From: Sulfuricella sp035530375
Lineage (GTDB): Bacteria > Pseudomonadota > Gammaproteobacteria > Burkholderiales > Sulfuricellaceae
NCBI GenBank assembly: GCA_035530375.1
Contig: DATKUY010000043.1
Coordinates: forward strand, 1 to 14,299
Direction: 5' to 3'
Length of the DNA stretch: 14,299 nt
Shown: in pieces, positions 1-7,483 of the stretch
Position numbering within the stretch: the first letter of the stretch is position 1
Layout: every line of letters begins with the position of its first letter
The notes under the pieces: model-generated
What the model was told of the DNA's origin: nothing
Database searches by the model: none
Seen by the model: the letters and a program-made list of their open reading frames with translations, nothing else
Made by a program: the position numbers and the translations under genes

Positions 1-2171
1 GTCTCGAAACCAGGGAATTTCTCGTTGAAATCACGCGCAAATTTCAGATACCGGACGATGGTTTCATTGAAGCGTTCACCGGGAATCAGCAGGGGAATCC
101 CCGGCGGATAAGGCGTCAGCAGCACGCTGGTGACGCGCCCGGCAAGGTCGTCGATCTCGACCCGGTCGATCTCCCGATGCGCCATACGGGCAAAGGCATC
201 GGCCGGTTTCATCGCCGGCACCATGTCGGACAGATACATCTCGGTGGTCAGCCGCGCCACGTCGTTGGCCTTGTAGATGCCGTGAATGCTGTCGCTGAGG
301 TCTCTCAGTCCCATCCGCTCGTAGCGCGGATGCTTGCTGACGAATTCCGGCAACACGCGCCACAGCGGCTGGTTGCGGTCATAGTCGTCCTTGAACTGCT
401 GCAGGGCGGTCAGCATGGTGTTCCAGCGGCCCTTGGTAATGCCGATGGTGAACATGATGAAGAAGGAATAAAGACTGGTCTTTTCCACGATCACGCCGTG
501 TTCCGCCAGATACTTGGTGACAATCGCGGCAGGAATGCCAGAATCGGCAAAATCGCCGTCCACATCCAATCCCGGCGTGATGACGGTAGACTTGATCGGA
601 TCAAGCATGTTGAAGCCCGGGGCAAGGTTGCCGAAGCCATGCCAGCGTTCGCCCTCGCGCAGCATCCAGTCGTCGCGCTCGCCCATGCCTTCCTCGGCGA
701 GATGGTCCGGCCCCCACACCTTGAACCACCAGGAATCGCCGAACTCTTCATCCACCTTGCGCATGGCACGGCGGAAATCCAGCGCTTCCAGAATCGATTC
801 TTCCACCAGCGCAGTGCCGCCGGGCGGTTCCATCATCGCCGCAGCCACGTCGCAGGAGGCGATGATGGCGTACTGCGGGCTGGTGGAAGTGTGCATCAGG
901 TAGGCTTCGTTGAATATATCCCGATCCAGTTTGCGCGTTTCCGAATCCTGAATCAGGATTTGCGAAGCCTGGGACAACCCTGCCAGCATCTTGTGGGTGG
1001 ACTGGGTGGAGAACAGCATCGAATGCTTGCAGCGCGGGCGATCGCGGCCGATCGCGTGCATGTTGCGGTAAAAATCGTGGAACGTCGCATGGGGCAACCA
1101 GGCTTCGTCGAAGTGCAGGGTGTCGATCTCCCCGTCCAGCATTTCTTTGAGGGTTTCCACGTTATAGAGGATGCCGTCGTAGGTGCTCTGGGTCAGGGTG
1201 AGAACGCGCGGTTTCGTTTTAACCCCACGCGCGAAAGGATTGGCCTCGATTTTCCTGCGGATATTCTCGGGTTTGAATTCATCCAGCGAAATCGGCCCGA
1301 TGATGCCATAATGATTGCGGGTAGGGGTGAGAAAAACCGGCACCGCGCCGGTCATGATAATCGCATGCAAAATCGATTTATGGCAATTGCGATCCACCAC
1401 CACGACATCGTCCGGCGCCACCGTGGAATGCCACACCATCTTGTTGGAAGTGGAGGTGCCGTTGGTCACGAAAAACAGGTGATCCGCATTGAAAATCCGC
1501 GCGGCATTGCGCTCGCTGGCCGCGACCGGGCCGGTATGATCCAGCAGCTGGCCAAGTTCGTCCACCGCATTGCACACATCGGCGCGCAGCATATTTTCGC
1601 CGAAAAACTGGTGGAACATCTGCCCTACCGGACTCTTGAGGAAAGCCACCCCGCCGGAATGGCCGGGGCAATGCCAGGAGTAGGAACCGTCAGCGGCATA
1701 ATGGGTGAGCGCACGAAAGAAAGGCGGCGCCAGCGTGTCCAGGTAATCTTTAGCTTCCCGCACCACGTAGCGCGCGATGAACTCCGGCGTATCCTCGAAC
1801 ATGTGGATGAAGCCGTGCAATTCCTTCAGCACGTCATTCGGAATGTGCCGCGAGGTGCGGGTTTCGCCGTACAGGAAAATCGGGATATCGGCGTTGCGGC
1901 GGCGGATTTCCACGACAAAGGCGCGAACCTGCGCAACGGCCTGCTCCGCCAGTTCCGGCGTGGAGAATTCCTCATCGTCAATCGACAGGATGAAGGCCGA
2001 AGCGCGGCTCTGTTGCTGCGCGAATGAAGTCAGGTCGCCGTAACTGGTGGCGCCCAGCACCTCCAATCCTTCCTCCTCGATCGCCTTGACCAGTACGCGA
2101 ACGCCGATGCCGCTGGCGTTCTCGGAGCGAAAGTCTTCATCTATGATGACAATGGGGAAACGGAATCTCAT
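1..2171 (-). CDS. PLP-dependent Orn/Lys/Arg decarboxylase, C-terminus cut by window edge
   Basis: About 723 residues are visible, and the frame stays open to the left edge, so only a short C-terminal piece is missing. The protein removes the carboxyl group of a basic amino acid (arginine, lysine or ornithine) to give a polyamine or diamine, using pyridoxal phosphate. Visible parts are an N-terminal wing domain (MRFRFPIVIIDEDF, about 1-130), the aminotransferase-fold core and the start of the C-terminal domain (TPYPPGIPLLIPGE). The cofactor lysine is K394 in STHKML, and D355 in FDEAW is the residue expected to contact the pyridine nitrogen. The block WHGF..LDPIKSTVITPG is also typical. DEAW and the position of the lysine resemble AdiA, while other parts resemble LdcI, so the substrate is not settled. 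The ATG at 2171 has an AGGGA ribosome site. It is the last of three leftward genes after apbC and dcd. Confidence 0.9.
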   Translation of the reverse strand, partial: MRFRFPIVIIDEDFRSENASGIGVRVLVKAIEEEGLEVLGATSYGDLTSFAQQQSRASAFILSIDDEEFSTPELAEQAVAQVRAFVVEIRRRNADIPIFLYGETRTSRHIPNDVLKELHGFIHMFEDTPEFIARYVVREAKDYLDTLAPPFFRALTHYAADGSYSWHCPGHSGGVAFLKSPVGQMFHQFFGENMLRADVCNAVDELGQLLDHTGPVAASERNAARIFNADHLFFVTNGTSTSNKMVWHSTVAPDDVVVVDRNCHKSILHAIIMTGAVPVFLTPTRNHYGIIGPISLDEFKPENIRRKIEANPFARGVKTKPRVLTLTQSTYDGILYNVETLKEMLDGEIDTLHFDEAWLPHATFHDFYRNMHAIGRDRPRCKHSMLFSTQSTHKMLAGLSQASQILIQDSETRKLDRDIFNEAYLMHTSTSPQYAIIASCDVAAAMMEPPGGTALVEESILEALDFRRAMRKVDEEFGDSWWFKVWGPDHLAEEGMGERDDWMLREGERWHGFGNLAPGFNMLDPIKSTVITPGLDVDGDFADSGIPAAIVTKYLAEHGVIVEKTSLYSFFIMFTIGITKGRWNTMLTALQQFKDDYDRNQPLWRVLPEFVSKHPRYERMGLRDLSDSIHGIYKANDVARLTTEMYLSDMVPAMKPADAFARMAHREIDRVEIDDLAGRVTSVLLTPYPPGIPLLIPGERFNETIVRYLKFARDFNEKFPGFE

Positions 2172-2187
2172 GGGTGTCCCTAGTTAA

Positions 2188-2253
2188 GGAGTGAAAAGTG
2201 AGGGGTGAGGGTAACGGCCAAAGCGAAGCGGTGTGCTTTTCACTTCCCACTCC
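2188..2253. repeat. imperfect inverted repeat between dcd and the decarboxylase gene
   Basis: The arms are at 2188-2205 (GGAGTGAAAAGTGAGGGG) and 2236-2253 (CTTTTCACTTCCCACTCC). Read as leftward RNA, the first 14 positions pair with two G-U wobbles, and the loop is about 30 nt. No U-run follows, so a simple intrinsic terminator is not supported. It could be an interspersed repeat or a processing hairpin in a dcd-decarboxylase transcript. Confidence 0.5.
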
Positions 2254-2276
2254 CGGCTCCTCGCCTCTCACGCCAT

Positions 2277-2843
2277 TCAAATTTTTGGCAGCGTCACGCC
2301 GTGCTGACCCTGATACTTGCCCGCACGGTCCTTGTATGAGGTTTCGCATACCTCATCCGACTCGAAAAACAGCACCTGAGCCACGCCCTCGTTGGCATAT
2401 ATCTTGGCTGGCAACGGCGTGGTGTTGGAAAATTCCAGCGTCACATAGCCTTCCCATTCAGGCTCGAACGGCGTCACGTTGACGATGATGCCGCAGCGCG
2501 CATAGGTGGACTTGCCCAGACAGATTGTCAGCACGTTGCGCGGGATGCGAAAATACTCCAGGGTGCGCGCCAGAACGAACGAATTGGGCGGAATGATGCA
2601 GACGTCGCTCTTGATGTCGACGAATGAATTGGGGTCGAAATTCTTCGGGTCGACGATGGTGGAATTGATGTTGGTAAACAGTTTGAACTCGTCCGAGCAG
2701 CGAATATCATAGCCGTAGCTGGAGGTGCCGTAGGAAACGATGCGCTTGCCGTCGGCTTCCTTCACCTGCCCTGGTTCGAACGGTTCGATCATGCCGTGCT
2801 GTTCCGCCATCCGGCGTATCCATTTGTCTGCTTTAATACTCAT
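2277..2843 (-). CDS. dcd: dCTP deaminase
   Basis: This is a cytosolic trimeric enzyme that deaminates dCTP to dUTP, feeding dUMP and so thymidylate synthesis. The product is 188 residues, the length of the family. Recognisable blocks are SIKADKWIRRMAEQHGMIEP at the N-terminus, SYGTSSYGYDIRC, the GKSTYAR loop, and TLEFSNTTPLPAKIY with the expected catalytic glutamate. Counted from the second Met, Ser112, Arg116 and Glu137 correspond to E. coli Ser111, Arg115 and Glu138. The C-terminal GKYQGQHGVTLPKI is the nucleotide-covering tail. Two adjacent ATG codons exist at 2846 and 2843; I chose the second because the family normally begins MSIK. It lies between apbC and the decarboxylase gene, all leftward, with gaps of 87 and 105 bp, so co-transcription is possible but not shown. 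Confidence 0.96.
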   Translation of the reverse strand: MSIKADKWIRRMAEQHGMIEPFEPGQVKEADGKRIVSYGTSSYGYDIRCSDEFKLFTNINSTIVDPKNFDPNSFVDIKSDVCIIPPNSFVLARTLEYFRIPRNVLTICLGKSTYARCGIIVNVTPFEPEWEGYVTLEFSNTTPLPAKIYANEGVAQVLFFESDEVCETSYKDRAGKYQGQHGVTLPKI

Positions 2844-2863
2844 CATTCGCCCCTGGCAAGACC

Positions 2864-2916
2864 GGTCAGCCGCCAGCTAAAACGGCCAGCACCAGGGCTG
2901 ACCGCTAAAAGCTGAC
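2864..2916. repeat. inverted repeat with repeated GCTAAAA unit, apbC-dcd gap
   Basis: GGTCAGC (2864-2870) is the exact reverse complement of GCTGACC (2897-2903), and a further GCTGAC follows at 2911-2916. GCTAAAA occurs twice, at 2876 and 2904. This nearly fills the short gap between apbC and dcd and resembles a small interspersed repeat rather than a terminator, since no T-run follows on either strand. Confidence 0.45.
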
Positions 2917-2930
2917 TGTTGAACGTTATT

Positions 2931-4025
2931 TTACGTATTCTGAATCACAATATTGGGGAAGCGGGCGCTGAAATCCTGCGCCTGCTCGGCGATTTTCATC
3001 GCCACACGACGCGCGATTTCCTTGTATATCTGGGAAACACGCCCATCCGGATCCGCCACCACCGGCGGTTTGCCTTCGTCCGTTTGTTGGCGGATATTGA
3101 TGTCCAGCGGCAGGGCGCCGAGAAACTCGACGTCGAAATCCTGACACATCTTCTCGCCGCCGCCCGTACCGAAAATGCGCTCTTCATGGCCGCAGTTCGT
3201 GCAAATGTGCAGACTCATGTTTTCCACGATGCCGACGATGGGAATACCTACCTTTTCGAACATCTTGAGACCCTTGCGCGCATCCAGCATGGCCACGTCC
3301 TGGGGGGTGGTGACGATCACCGCGCCGGTCACCGGCACGCGCTGCGCCAGCGTCAACTGAATATCGCCGGTGCCTGGCGGCAGATCCACCACCAGGTAAT
3401 CGAGGTCGGTCCAGTTGGTGTCGTTGAGGAGTTGCTCCAGCGCCTGGGTGACCATCGGGCCGCGCCACACCATCGGCTGGTCAGGGTCGATCAGGAAACC
3501 GATGGACATGGCCTGCAGGCCATGGGCCTTCAATGGCTCCAGTTTCTTGCCGTCGGCGGAGGTTTCGGGACGGTCATCCTTGATGCCCAGCATCAGGGGT
3601 TGCGATGGTCCGTAGATGTCGGCATCCAGAATGCCCACATTCGCGCCCTCGGCGGCCAGCGCCAGCGCCAGGTTCACCGCGGTGGTGGACTTGCCCACGC
3701 CGCCCTTGCCGGAAGCCACGGCAATAATGTTCTTGATGCCCGGAATCAGCTTCACGCCGCGCTGCACGCTATGGGAAACAATGCTGGAAGAAACGTTGAC
3801 CGTGACGCTGCCCACGCCGGGGATGCTTTTCAGCTTGTCGCCAACCAGGGTACGCATGCTTTCGATCACGCTCTTGGCCGGATAACCGAGAACGATATCG
3901 AGGGCCACCTTGTCGCCGTCGATCTTGATGTTTCTGGCAGACTTGCTGCTGACAAAATCCTTCCTGGTATTCGGATCGATTATTTCTTTCAGTGCAGCTT
4001 GCACTTGTTGTTCTGAAACGGACAT
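2931..4025 (-). CDS. apbC: Mrp/ApbC family iron-sulfur cluster carrier ATPase
   Basis: This 364-residue cytosolic P-loop protein is of the Mrp/ApbC/NBP35 family, which binds a transferable Fe-S cluster and delivers it to target proteins. Residues 1-90 form the MIP18 (DUF59) domain. The ATPase follows, with the deviant Walker A SGKGGVGKST at 105-114, DADIYGPSQP at 134-143 and the VVDLPPGTGD block at 212-221. The cluster cysteines are C275 and C278 in ICTNCGH. The start at 4025 is supported by an AAGGAG ribosome site five bases upstream. It diverges from metG across 146 bp, the same arrangement as mrp and metG in E. coli. All expected motifs are intact. The symbols mrp and apbC are both used for this family. 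Confidence 0.95.
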   Translation of the reverse strand: MSVSEQQVQAALKEIIDPNTRKDFVSSKSARNIKIDGDKVALDIVLGYPAKSVIESMRTLVGDKLKSIPGVGSVTVNVSSSIVSHSVQRGVKLIPGIKNIIAVASGKGGVGKSTTAVNLALALAAEGANVGILDADIYGPSQPLMLGIKDDRPETSADGKKLEPLKAHGLQAMSIGFLIDPDQPMVWRGPMVTQALEQLLNDTNWTDLDYLVVDLPPGTGDIQLTLAQRVPVTGAVIVTTPQDVAMLDARKGLKMFEKVGIPIVGIVENMSLHICTNCGHEERIFGTGGGEKMCQDFDVEFLGALPLDINIRQQTDEGKPPVVADPDGRVSQIYKEIARRVAMKIAEQAQDFSARFPNIVIQNT

Positions 4026-4112
4026 GCTTACTCCTTGAGTGAAACCATTTTTTGCTTATTGCCCGAATACCCGGAGGGCAGATGAGCCGGAAAATGAAAG
4101 TTTAACGAATAA

Positions 4113-4141
4113 TTGGGCTTGCTACCACGGTTTGTTACAAT
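4113..4141 (+). promoter_or_regulatory. likely sigma70 promoter of metG, extended -10
   Basis: TACAAT at 4136-4141 matches the -10 consensus at five of six bases and is preceded by TG one base upstream (TGtTACAAT), an extended -10. The -35 candidate TTGGGC (4113-4118) is weak, but the spacer is 17 bp. Transcription would begin near 4148, leaving a leader of about 24 nt before the metG ATG, which has no strong ribosome site. Confidence 0.6.
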
Positions 4142-4171
4142 TGGACTCTTTCAAGTTCTTCAGAAACCGCA

Positions 4172-6325
4172 ATGAAACGCAAGATACTGGTTACCAGCGC
4201 CCTGCCCTACGCCAATGGCAGCATCCACCTCGGCCATCTGGTCGAATACATCCAGACTGATATCTGGGTGCGATTCCAGAAAATGCAAGGGCACGAATGC
4301 CACTATGTGTGCGCCGACGACACCCACGGCACCCCCATCATGCTGCGCGCCCAAACCGAAGGCATCACGCCGGAAGCACTGATCGAACGCGTCTGGCACG
4401 AACACAAGGCGGATTTCGACGGCTTCCACGTCAATTTCGACAACTTCTACTCGACCAATTCCGACGAAAACCGCGAACTGGCACAGAACATCTACCGCAA
4501 GCTACGCGATGAAGCCAAACTGATCGAAACCAAAACCATCGAACAGTTCTACGATCCGGAAAAAGAAATGTTCCTGCCGGATCGCTTCATCAAGGGCGAA
4601 TGCCCCAAGTGCCACGCCAAGGATCAGTATGGCGACTCCTGCGAGGCCTGCGGCGCCACCTACTCGCCCACCGACCTGATCAACCCTGTTTCGGCAGTGT
4701 CCGGCGCCATTCCGGTGCGCAAAGAGTCTGAACACTACTTCTTCAAGCTCGGCGGCTGCGCCGACTTCCTGCAAGCCTGGACCACTGCCGGCCATCTCCA
4801 ACCGGAAGCCGCCAACAAGATGCAGGAATGGATTGCCGGCGGCCTGCAGAACTGGGACATTTCACGCGACGCCCCCTATTTCGGCTTCGAAATCCCGGAT
4901 GCCCCCGGCAAGTATTTCTATGTCTGGCTCGACGCCCCGGTCGGCTACATGGCCAGCTTCAAAAACCTGTGTGCGAAAAGCGGACTGGATTTCAACGAAT
5001 GGTGGGGCAAGGACGCCAAGACCGAGTTGTACCACTTCATCGGCAAGGACATCCTCTACTTCCACGCCTTGTTCTGGCCGGCGATGCTGGAGTTCTCCGG
5101 CCACCGCACGCCCACCGGCGTGTTCGCCCACGGCTTCCTCACCGTCAACGGCCAGAAGATGTCCAAATCGCGCGGCACTTTCATCACCGCCGCCAGCTAC
5201 CGCAAGCACCTCAACCCGGAGCAATTGCGCTACTACTTCGCCGCCAAGCTCAATAGCAGCATTGAGGACATCGATCTGAGCCTGGAGGACTTCACGGCGC
5301 GGGTGAATAGCGATTTGATCGGCAAATACGTGAATATTGCTTCAAGGGCGGCGGGGTTTATCTCTAAACGGTTTGAGGGGAAAGTGACTCTCAGTGCAAA
5401 CCATGATGACATGGAGTTGCTTAACCAACTCCACGCGACCACGGGAGAAATTTCAGCCGCCTACGACAACAGGGAGTACGGCAAGGCAATTCGCGAAATC
5501 ATGCGGGTAGCGGACTTGGCAAACCAGTACGTTGATGCCAACAAACCATGGGAGCTGGCCAAGGATGAAAACCAAACGAAGCGACTCCACGAAGTGTGTA
5601 GTACCAGCCTGAACGCCTTCCGCCTGCTCACGCTGTACCTAAAACCGGTGCTGCCGAAGTTGGCGGCAGACGTGGAAGCCTTCCTCGACATCGCGCCGCT
5701 TAAATGGCAAGTTGCATTAACACTATTGCCGGAAGGCCATCAAATCAAGCCCTACCAGCACCTCATGACCCGTATCGACCCCAAACAGGTGGAATCCATG
5801 ATCGAAGAAAACAAGGCCACGTTGGCGCCTGCGTCGCAACCGTCCCCCGCACGCCACGCCGAGAAGCAATCGCATGCTGCAAGCCACTCTCCCCAACCCT
5901 CTGATGGAACTACTAGCCATTCGACTAAGCCCGCAAGCGGGCAAGTCGCTGGTTATCACGCAACGGGAGAGGGAGCGAACGAGAGCGCTGTCGCGCCGCT
6001 TGTTACGATCGACGATTTCGCCAAAATCGACCTGCGCATCGCCAAGATCGTCAATGCCGAACATGTGGAAGGGGCCGACAAGCTGTTGCGGCTGACGCTC
6101 GATATCGGTGAAGAAAATCCGCGCAATGTGTTCGCCGGCATCAAGTCGGCTTATGCGCCGGAAAGCCTGATCGGGCGGCACACGGTGATGGTCGCCAACC
6201 TCGCGCCGCGCAAGATGAAATTCGGCCTGTCGGAAGGGATGGTGCTGGCCGCCTCGGGCAACGAGCCCGGCCTGTTCATCCTCAGCCCGGACGAAGGCGC
6301 CAAACCGGGAATGCGCGTCAAGTGA
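4172..6325 (+). CDS. metG: methionyl-tRNA synthetase with C-terminal tRNA-binding domain
   Basis: This 717-residue enzyme charges initiator and elongator tRNA-Met with methionine in the cytosol. The class I signature HLGH is at 19-22 and KMSKS at 329-333. The connective peptide carries two CxxC zinc knuckles (CPKC, CEAC), as in the E. coli type. An alpha-helical anticodon-binding region follows to about 545. Residues about 550-610 are a low-complexity linker rich in Ser, His, Pro and Ala, coded partly by a palindromic DNA element. The C-terminal OB-fold tRNA-binding domain runs from V611 to the end (FAKIDLRIAKI, then GLSEGMVLAA) and also makes dimers in this family. Codon use changes in about 5287-5630, with AGG, GGG, GGA, TTG and TCA codons that are rare in the flanking parts. 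The reading frame is intact throughout. Confidence 0.98.
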   Translation: MKRKILVTSALPYANGSIHLGHLVEYIQTDIWVRFQKMQGHECHYVCADDTHGTPIMLRAQTEGITPEALIERVWHEHKADFDGFHVNFDNFYSTNSDENRELAQNIYRKLRDEAKLIETKTIEQFYDPEKEMFLPDRFIKGECPKCHAKDQYGDSCEACGATYSPTDLINPVSAVSGAIPVRKESEHYFFKLGGCADFLQAWTTAGHLQPEAANKMQEWIAGGLQNWDISRDAPYFGFEIPDAPGKYFYVWLDAPVGYMASFKNLCAKSGLDFNEWWGKDAKTELYHFIGKDILYFHALFWPAMLEFSGHRTPTGVFAHGFLTVNGQKMSKSRGTFITAASYRKHLNPEQLRYYFAAKLNSSIEDIDLSLEDFTARVNSDLIGKYVNIASRAAGFISKRFEGKVTLSANHDDMELLNQLHATTGEISAAYDNREYGKAIREIMRVADLANQYVDANKPWELAKDENQTKRLHEVCSTSLNAFRLLTLYLKPVLPKLAADVEAFLDIAPLKWQVALTLLPEGHQIKPYQHLMTRIDPKQVESMIEENKATLAPASQPSPARHAEKQSHAASHSPQPSDGTTSHSTKPASGQVAGYHATGEGANESAVAPLVTIDDFAKIDLRIAKIVNAEHVEGADKLLRLTLDIGEENPRNVFAGIKSAYAPESLIGRHTVMVANLAPRKMKFGLSEGMVLAASGNEPGLFILSPDEGAKPGMRVK
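5887..5971. repeat. 85-bp imperfect palindromic element inside the metG linker
   Basis: The outer arms CTCTCCC (5887-5893) and GGGAGAG (5965-5971) are exact complements. Moving inward, TGAT pairs with ATCA, TAGCCA (5914-5919) with TGGTTA (5950-5955) at five of six positions, GACT (5923-5926) with AGTC (5944-5947), and the core GCCCGC with GCGGGC around AA (5929-5942). The element codes for about residues 572-600 of MetG without breaking the frame. The CTCTCCCCAACCCTCT and GGGAGAGGGAGCG ends look like a common proteobacterial intergenic palindromic repeat, which is from memory and unchecked. Confidence 0.7.
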
Positions 6326-6336
6326 GTCCTGTCGGC

Positions 6337-6365
6337 TTGACATCGCGCCGAGGCTGGCGAATTAT
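6337..6365 (+). promoter_or_regulatory. candidate promoter of the lipoprotein gene
   Basis: A perfect -35 hexamer TTGACA is at 6337-6342. With a 17-bp spacer the -10 would be AATTAT (6360-6365, four of six bases); TTATAT at 6362 with a 19-bp spacer is an alternative. It lies in the 73-bp gap after metG, so the lipoprotein gene is probably transcribed on its own as well as by read-through from metG. Confidence 0.5.
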
Positions 6366-6398
6366 ATTAAATATCAAAACCAAGCCCGGAAAACAAAA

Positions 6399-6869
6399 AT
6401 GAGAACAGCCACACCCCGCTCCGTCTTGATGCTACTGCTGGTCACCGCCTCGCTTCTTGCCGGCTGTGCCGCCATCAACCAGCCGGTGGTGGGCTCCACG
6501 TCGGCGGACCAGAAAGCCGGCACGGCACCACCCAACGCACTGCCGATTTCCGATATCCCGATTCCTGCAGGTGCCCGTCTGGACACCGAGAATTCGCTCA
6601 TCATGGGCGCCCAGGATCGCTGGCTGGGTCGTATTGTGATCAAGACGGATGCGTCCCCGACCGAAACCTACAATTACTTTAACAATGGCATGCCCACTTT
6701 CGGCTGGACGGTAGTCACCGCGGTTCAGGCCAGAATCAGCGCCCTGATCTTCATGCGTGGCGATCGCGTGGCATCGATCCAGATCGAGCCAACCACGCTG
6801 AATGGATCGACCGTTTCCATTACGATCTCCCCACGTCAGGCCGGACCCGAACCGGTGCGCCAGAAATAA
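6399..6869 (+). CDS. small predicted lipoprotein of unknown function
   Basis: This 156-residue protein has a clear lipoprotein signal: basic MRTATPR, a hydrophobic stretch MLLLVTASLL, and the lipobox LAGC with the lipidated cysteine C23. The mature protein would be anchored in a membrane facing the periplasm. Residue 24 is Ala, so outer-membrane sorting is more likely than retention under the E. coli rule. A Pro/Gly/Ser-rich stretch (about 25-50) is followed by a compact domain with PIPAGARLD, a TYNYFNNGMPTFGW segment and a basic MRGDRVASIQIEP strand. The YxYFxxxMPxxGW pattern is like several uncharacterised envelope domains in which a helix precedes a GW turn, but I cannot name the family. 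It ends three bases before the oppositely oriented DsrE-like gene. Confidence 0.85.
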   Translation: MRTATPRSVLMLLLVTASLLAGCAAINQPVVGSTSADQKAGTAPPNALPISDIPIPAGARLDTENSLIMGAQDRWLGRIVIKTDASPTETYNYFNNGMPTFGWTVVTAVQARISALIFMRGDRVASIQIEPTTLNGSTVSITISPRQAGPEPVRQK

Positions 6870-6872
6870 GTG

Positions 6873-7301
6873 TCAGGGCTTGATGTAGGCGTAACCCTCC
6901 CTCGCCTGTAGCCTGCCGATCTCAGCCACACCGGAAGGGACTATTTTGGCACCCTGGAGTACCATCTTCGGGTCAATTTTACGTCCCTTGAGCGTGTTGT
7001 TACATACTCTGAAATCTACGCCCCGCGCCATTAACTCTTCCACCGCAATATTGTAGGGATTGCCATTCTTGTCCTGCGCGCCTTCGAGCAGGAAATCCAC
7101 CCCGTTGCCGTGCGCCACCACCACGATCTTTACCTTGTCTTCAGTGGCATTGAGGTGGTTGCGGATATTGCCGAGCGCCATCCTCGCCACAGTACTATCA
7201 TTGATGTGGTACAGCACCTTTTCCTCATCCTGCGCAACCGCCAGGCTGATCCAGCAAGTCAGAATCGCGGCAAGAAACCACGTCCCATATTGTTTTATCA
7301 T
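6873..7301 (-). CDS. secreted DsrE-family protein
   Basis: This 142-residue protein has a signal peptide (MIKQYG, hydrophobic core, AVA|QDEE cleavage near residue 23), so it is probably periplasmic. The mature part has the DsrE/DsrF-like fold pattern: a VLYHIND strand, a helix with ALGNIRNHLN, KIVVVAHGNGVDFLL, and GVDFRVCNNTLKGR with one conserved cysteine, C100. That cysteine sits where related proteins carry the sulfur-binding residue, so sulfur handling is possible but not proven. I use the ATG at 7301 because GGAGGAG lies six bases upstream; an upstream extension to 7394 would place this site inside the gene. It is tail to tail with the lipoprotein gene, with no clear terminator between them. 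Confidence 0.85.
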   Translation of the reverse strand: MIKQYGTWFLAAILTCWISLAVAQDEEKVLYHINDSTVARMALGNIRNHLNATEDKVKIVVVAHGNGVDFLLEGAQDKNGNPYNIAVEELMARGVDFRVCNNTLKGRKIDPKMVLQGAKIVPSGVAEIGRLQAREGYAYIKP

Positions 7302-7307
7302 GACCAT

Positions 7308-7314
7308 CTCCTCC
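7308..7314 (-). promoter_or_regulatory. strong ribosome binding site fixing the DsrE-like start
   Basis: Read leftward, GGAGGAG precedes the ATG at 7301 with a six-base spacer. An in-frame ATG at 7307 touches the site directly and is too close to be the start. Confidence 0.75.
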
Positions 7315-7483
7315 GTTATTGGAATTTGGAACGAATGACGCTCTTCCACTCTAATAGCTAAGATCAAGCTTGTAAATAGCACAAAAGCACTCAAGTCATT
7401 GAATTTTTAATAGGTTATCCGGACAAATAGATCCCTTTAACTCATTTTTGCAACCTCAACGGAATAAAATCGGGCGGGGGTAT

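Noticed and set aside
177..2027. 616-codon open frame on the + strand
   Set aside because: It is antisense to the decarboxylase, whose frame shows clear family motifs. The + product is a His/Arg/Gln-rich translation without any recognisable domain, as expected from GC-rich third positions.
2919..4016. 365-codon open frame on the + strand
   Set aside because: It mirrors apbC almost exactly; apbC has Walker A, DUF59 and CxxC motifs, while this frame has none.
5723..6343. 206-codon open frame on the - strand
   Set aside because: It is antisense to the metG linker and tRNA-binding domain and shows no motif.
7302..7394. 31-residue upstream extension of the DsrE-like protein
   Set aside because: It would put the strong GGAGGAG ribosome site inside the gene and bury the signal peptide.
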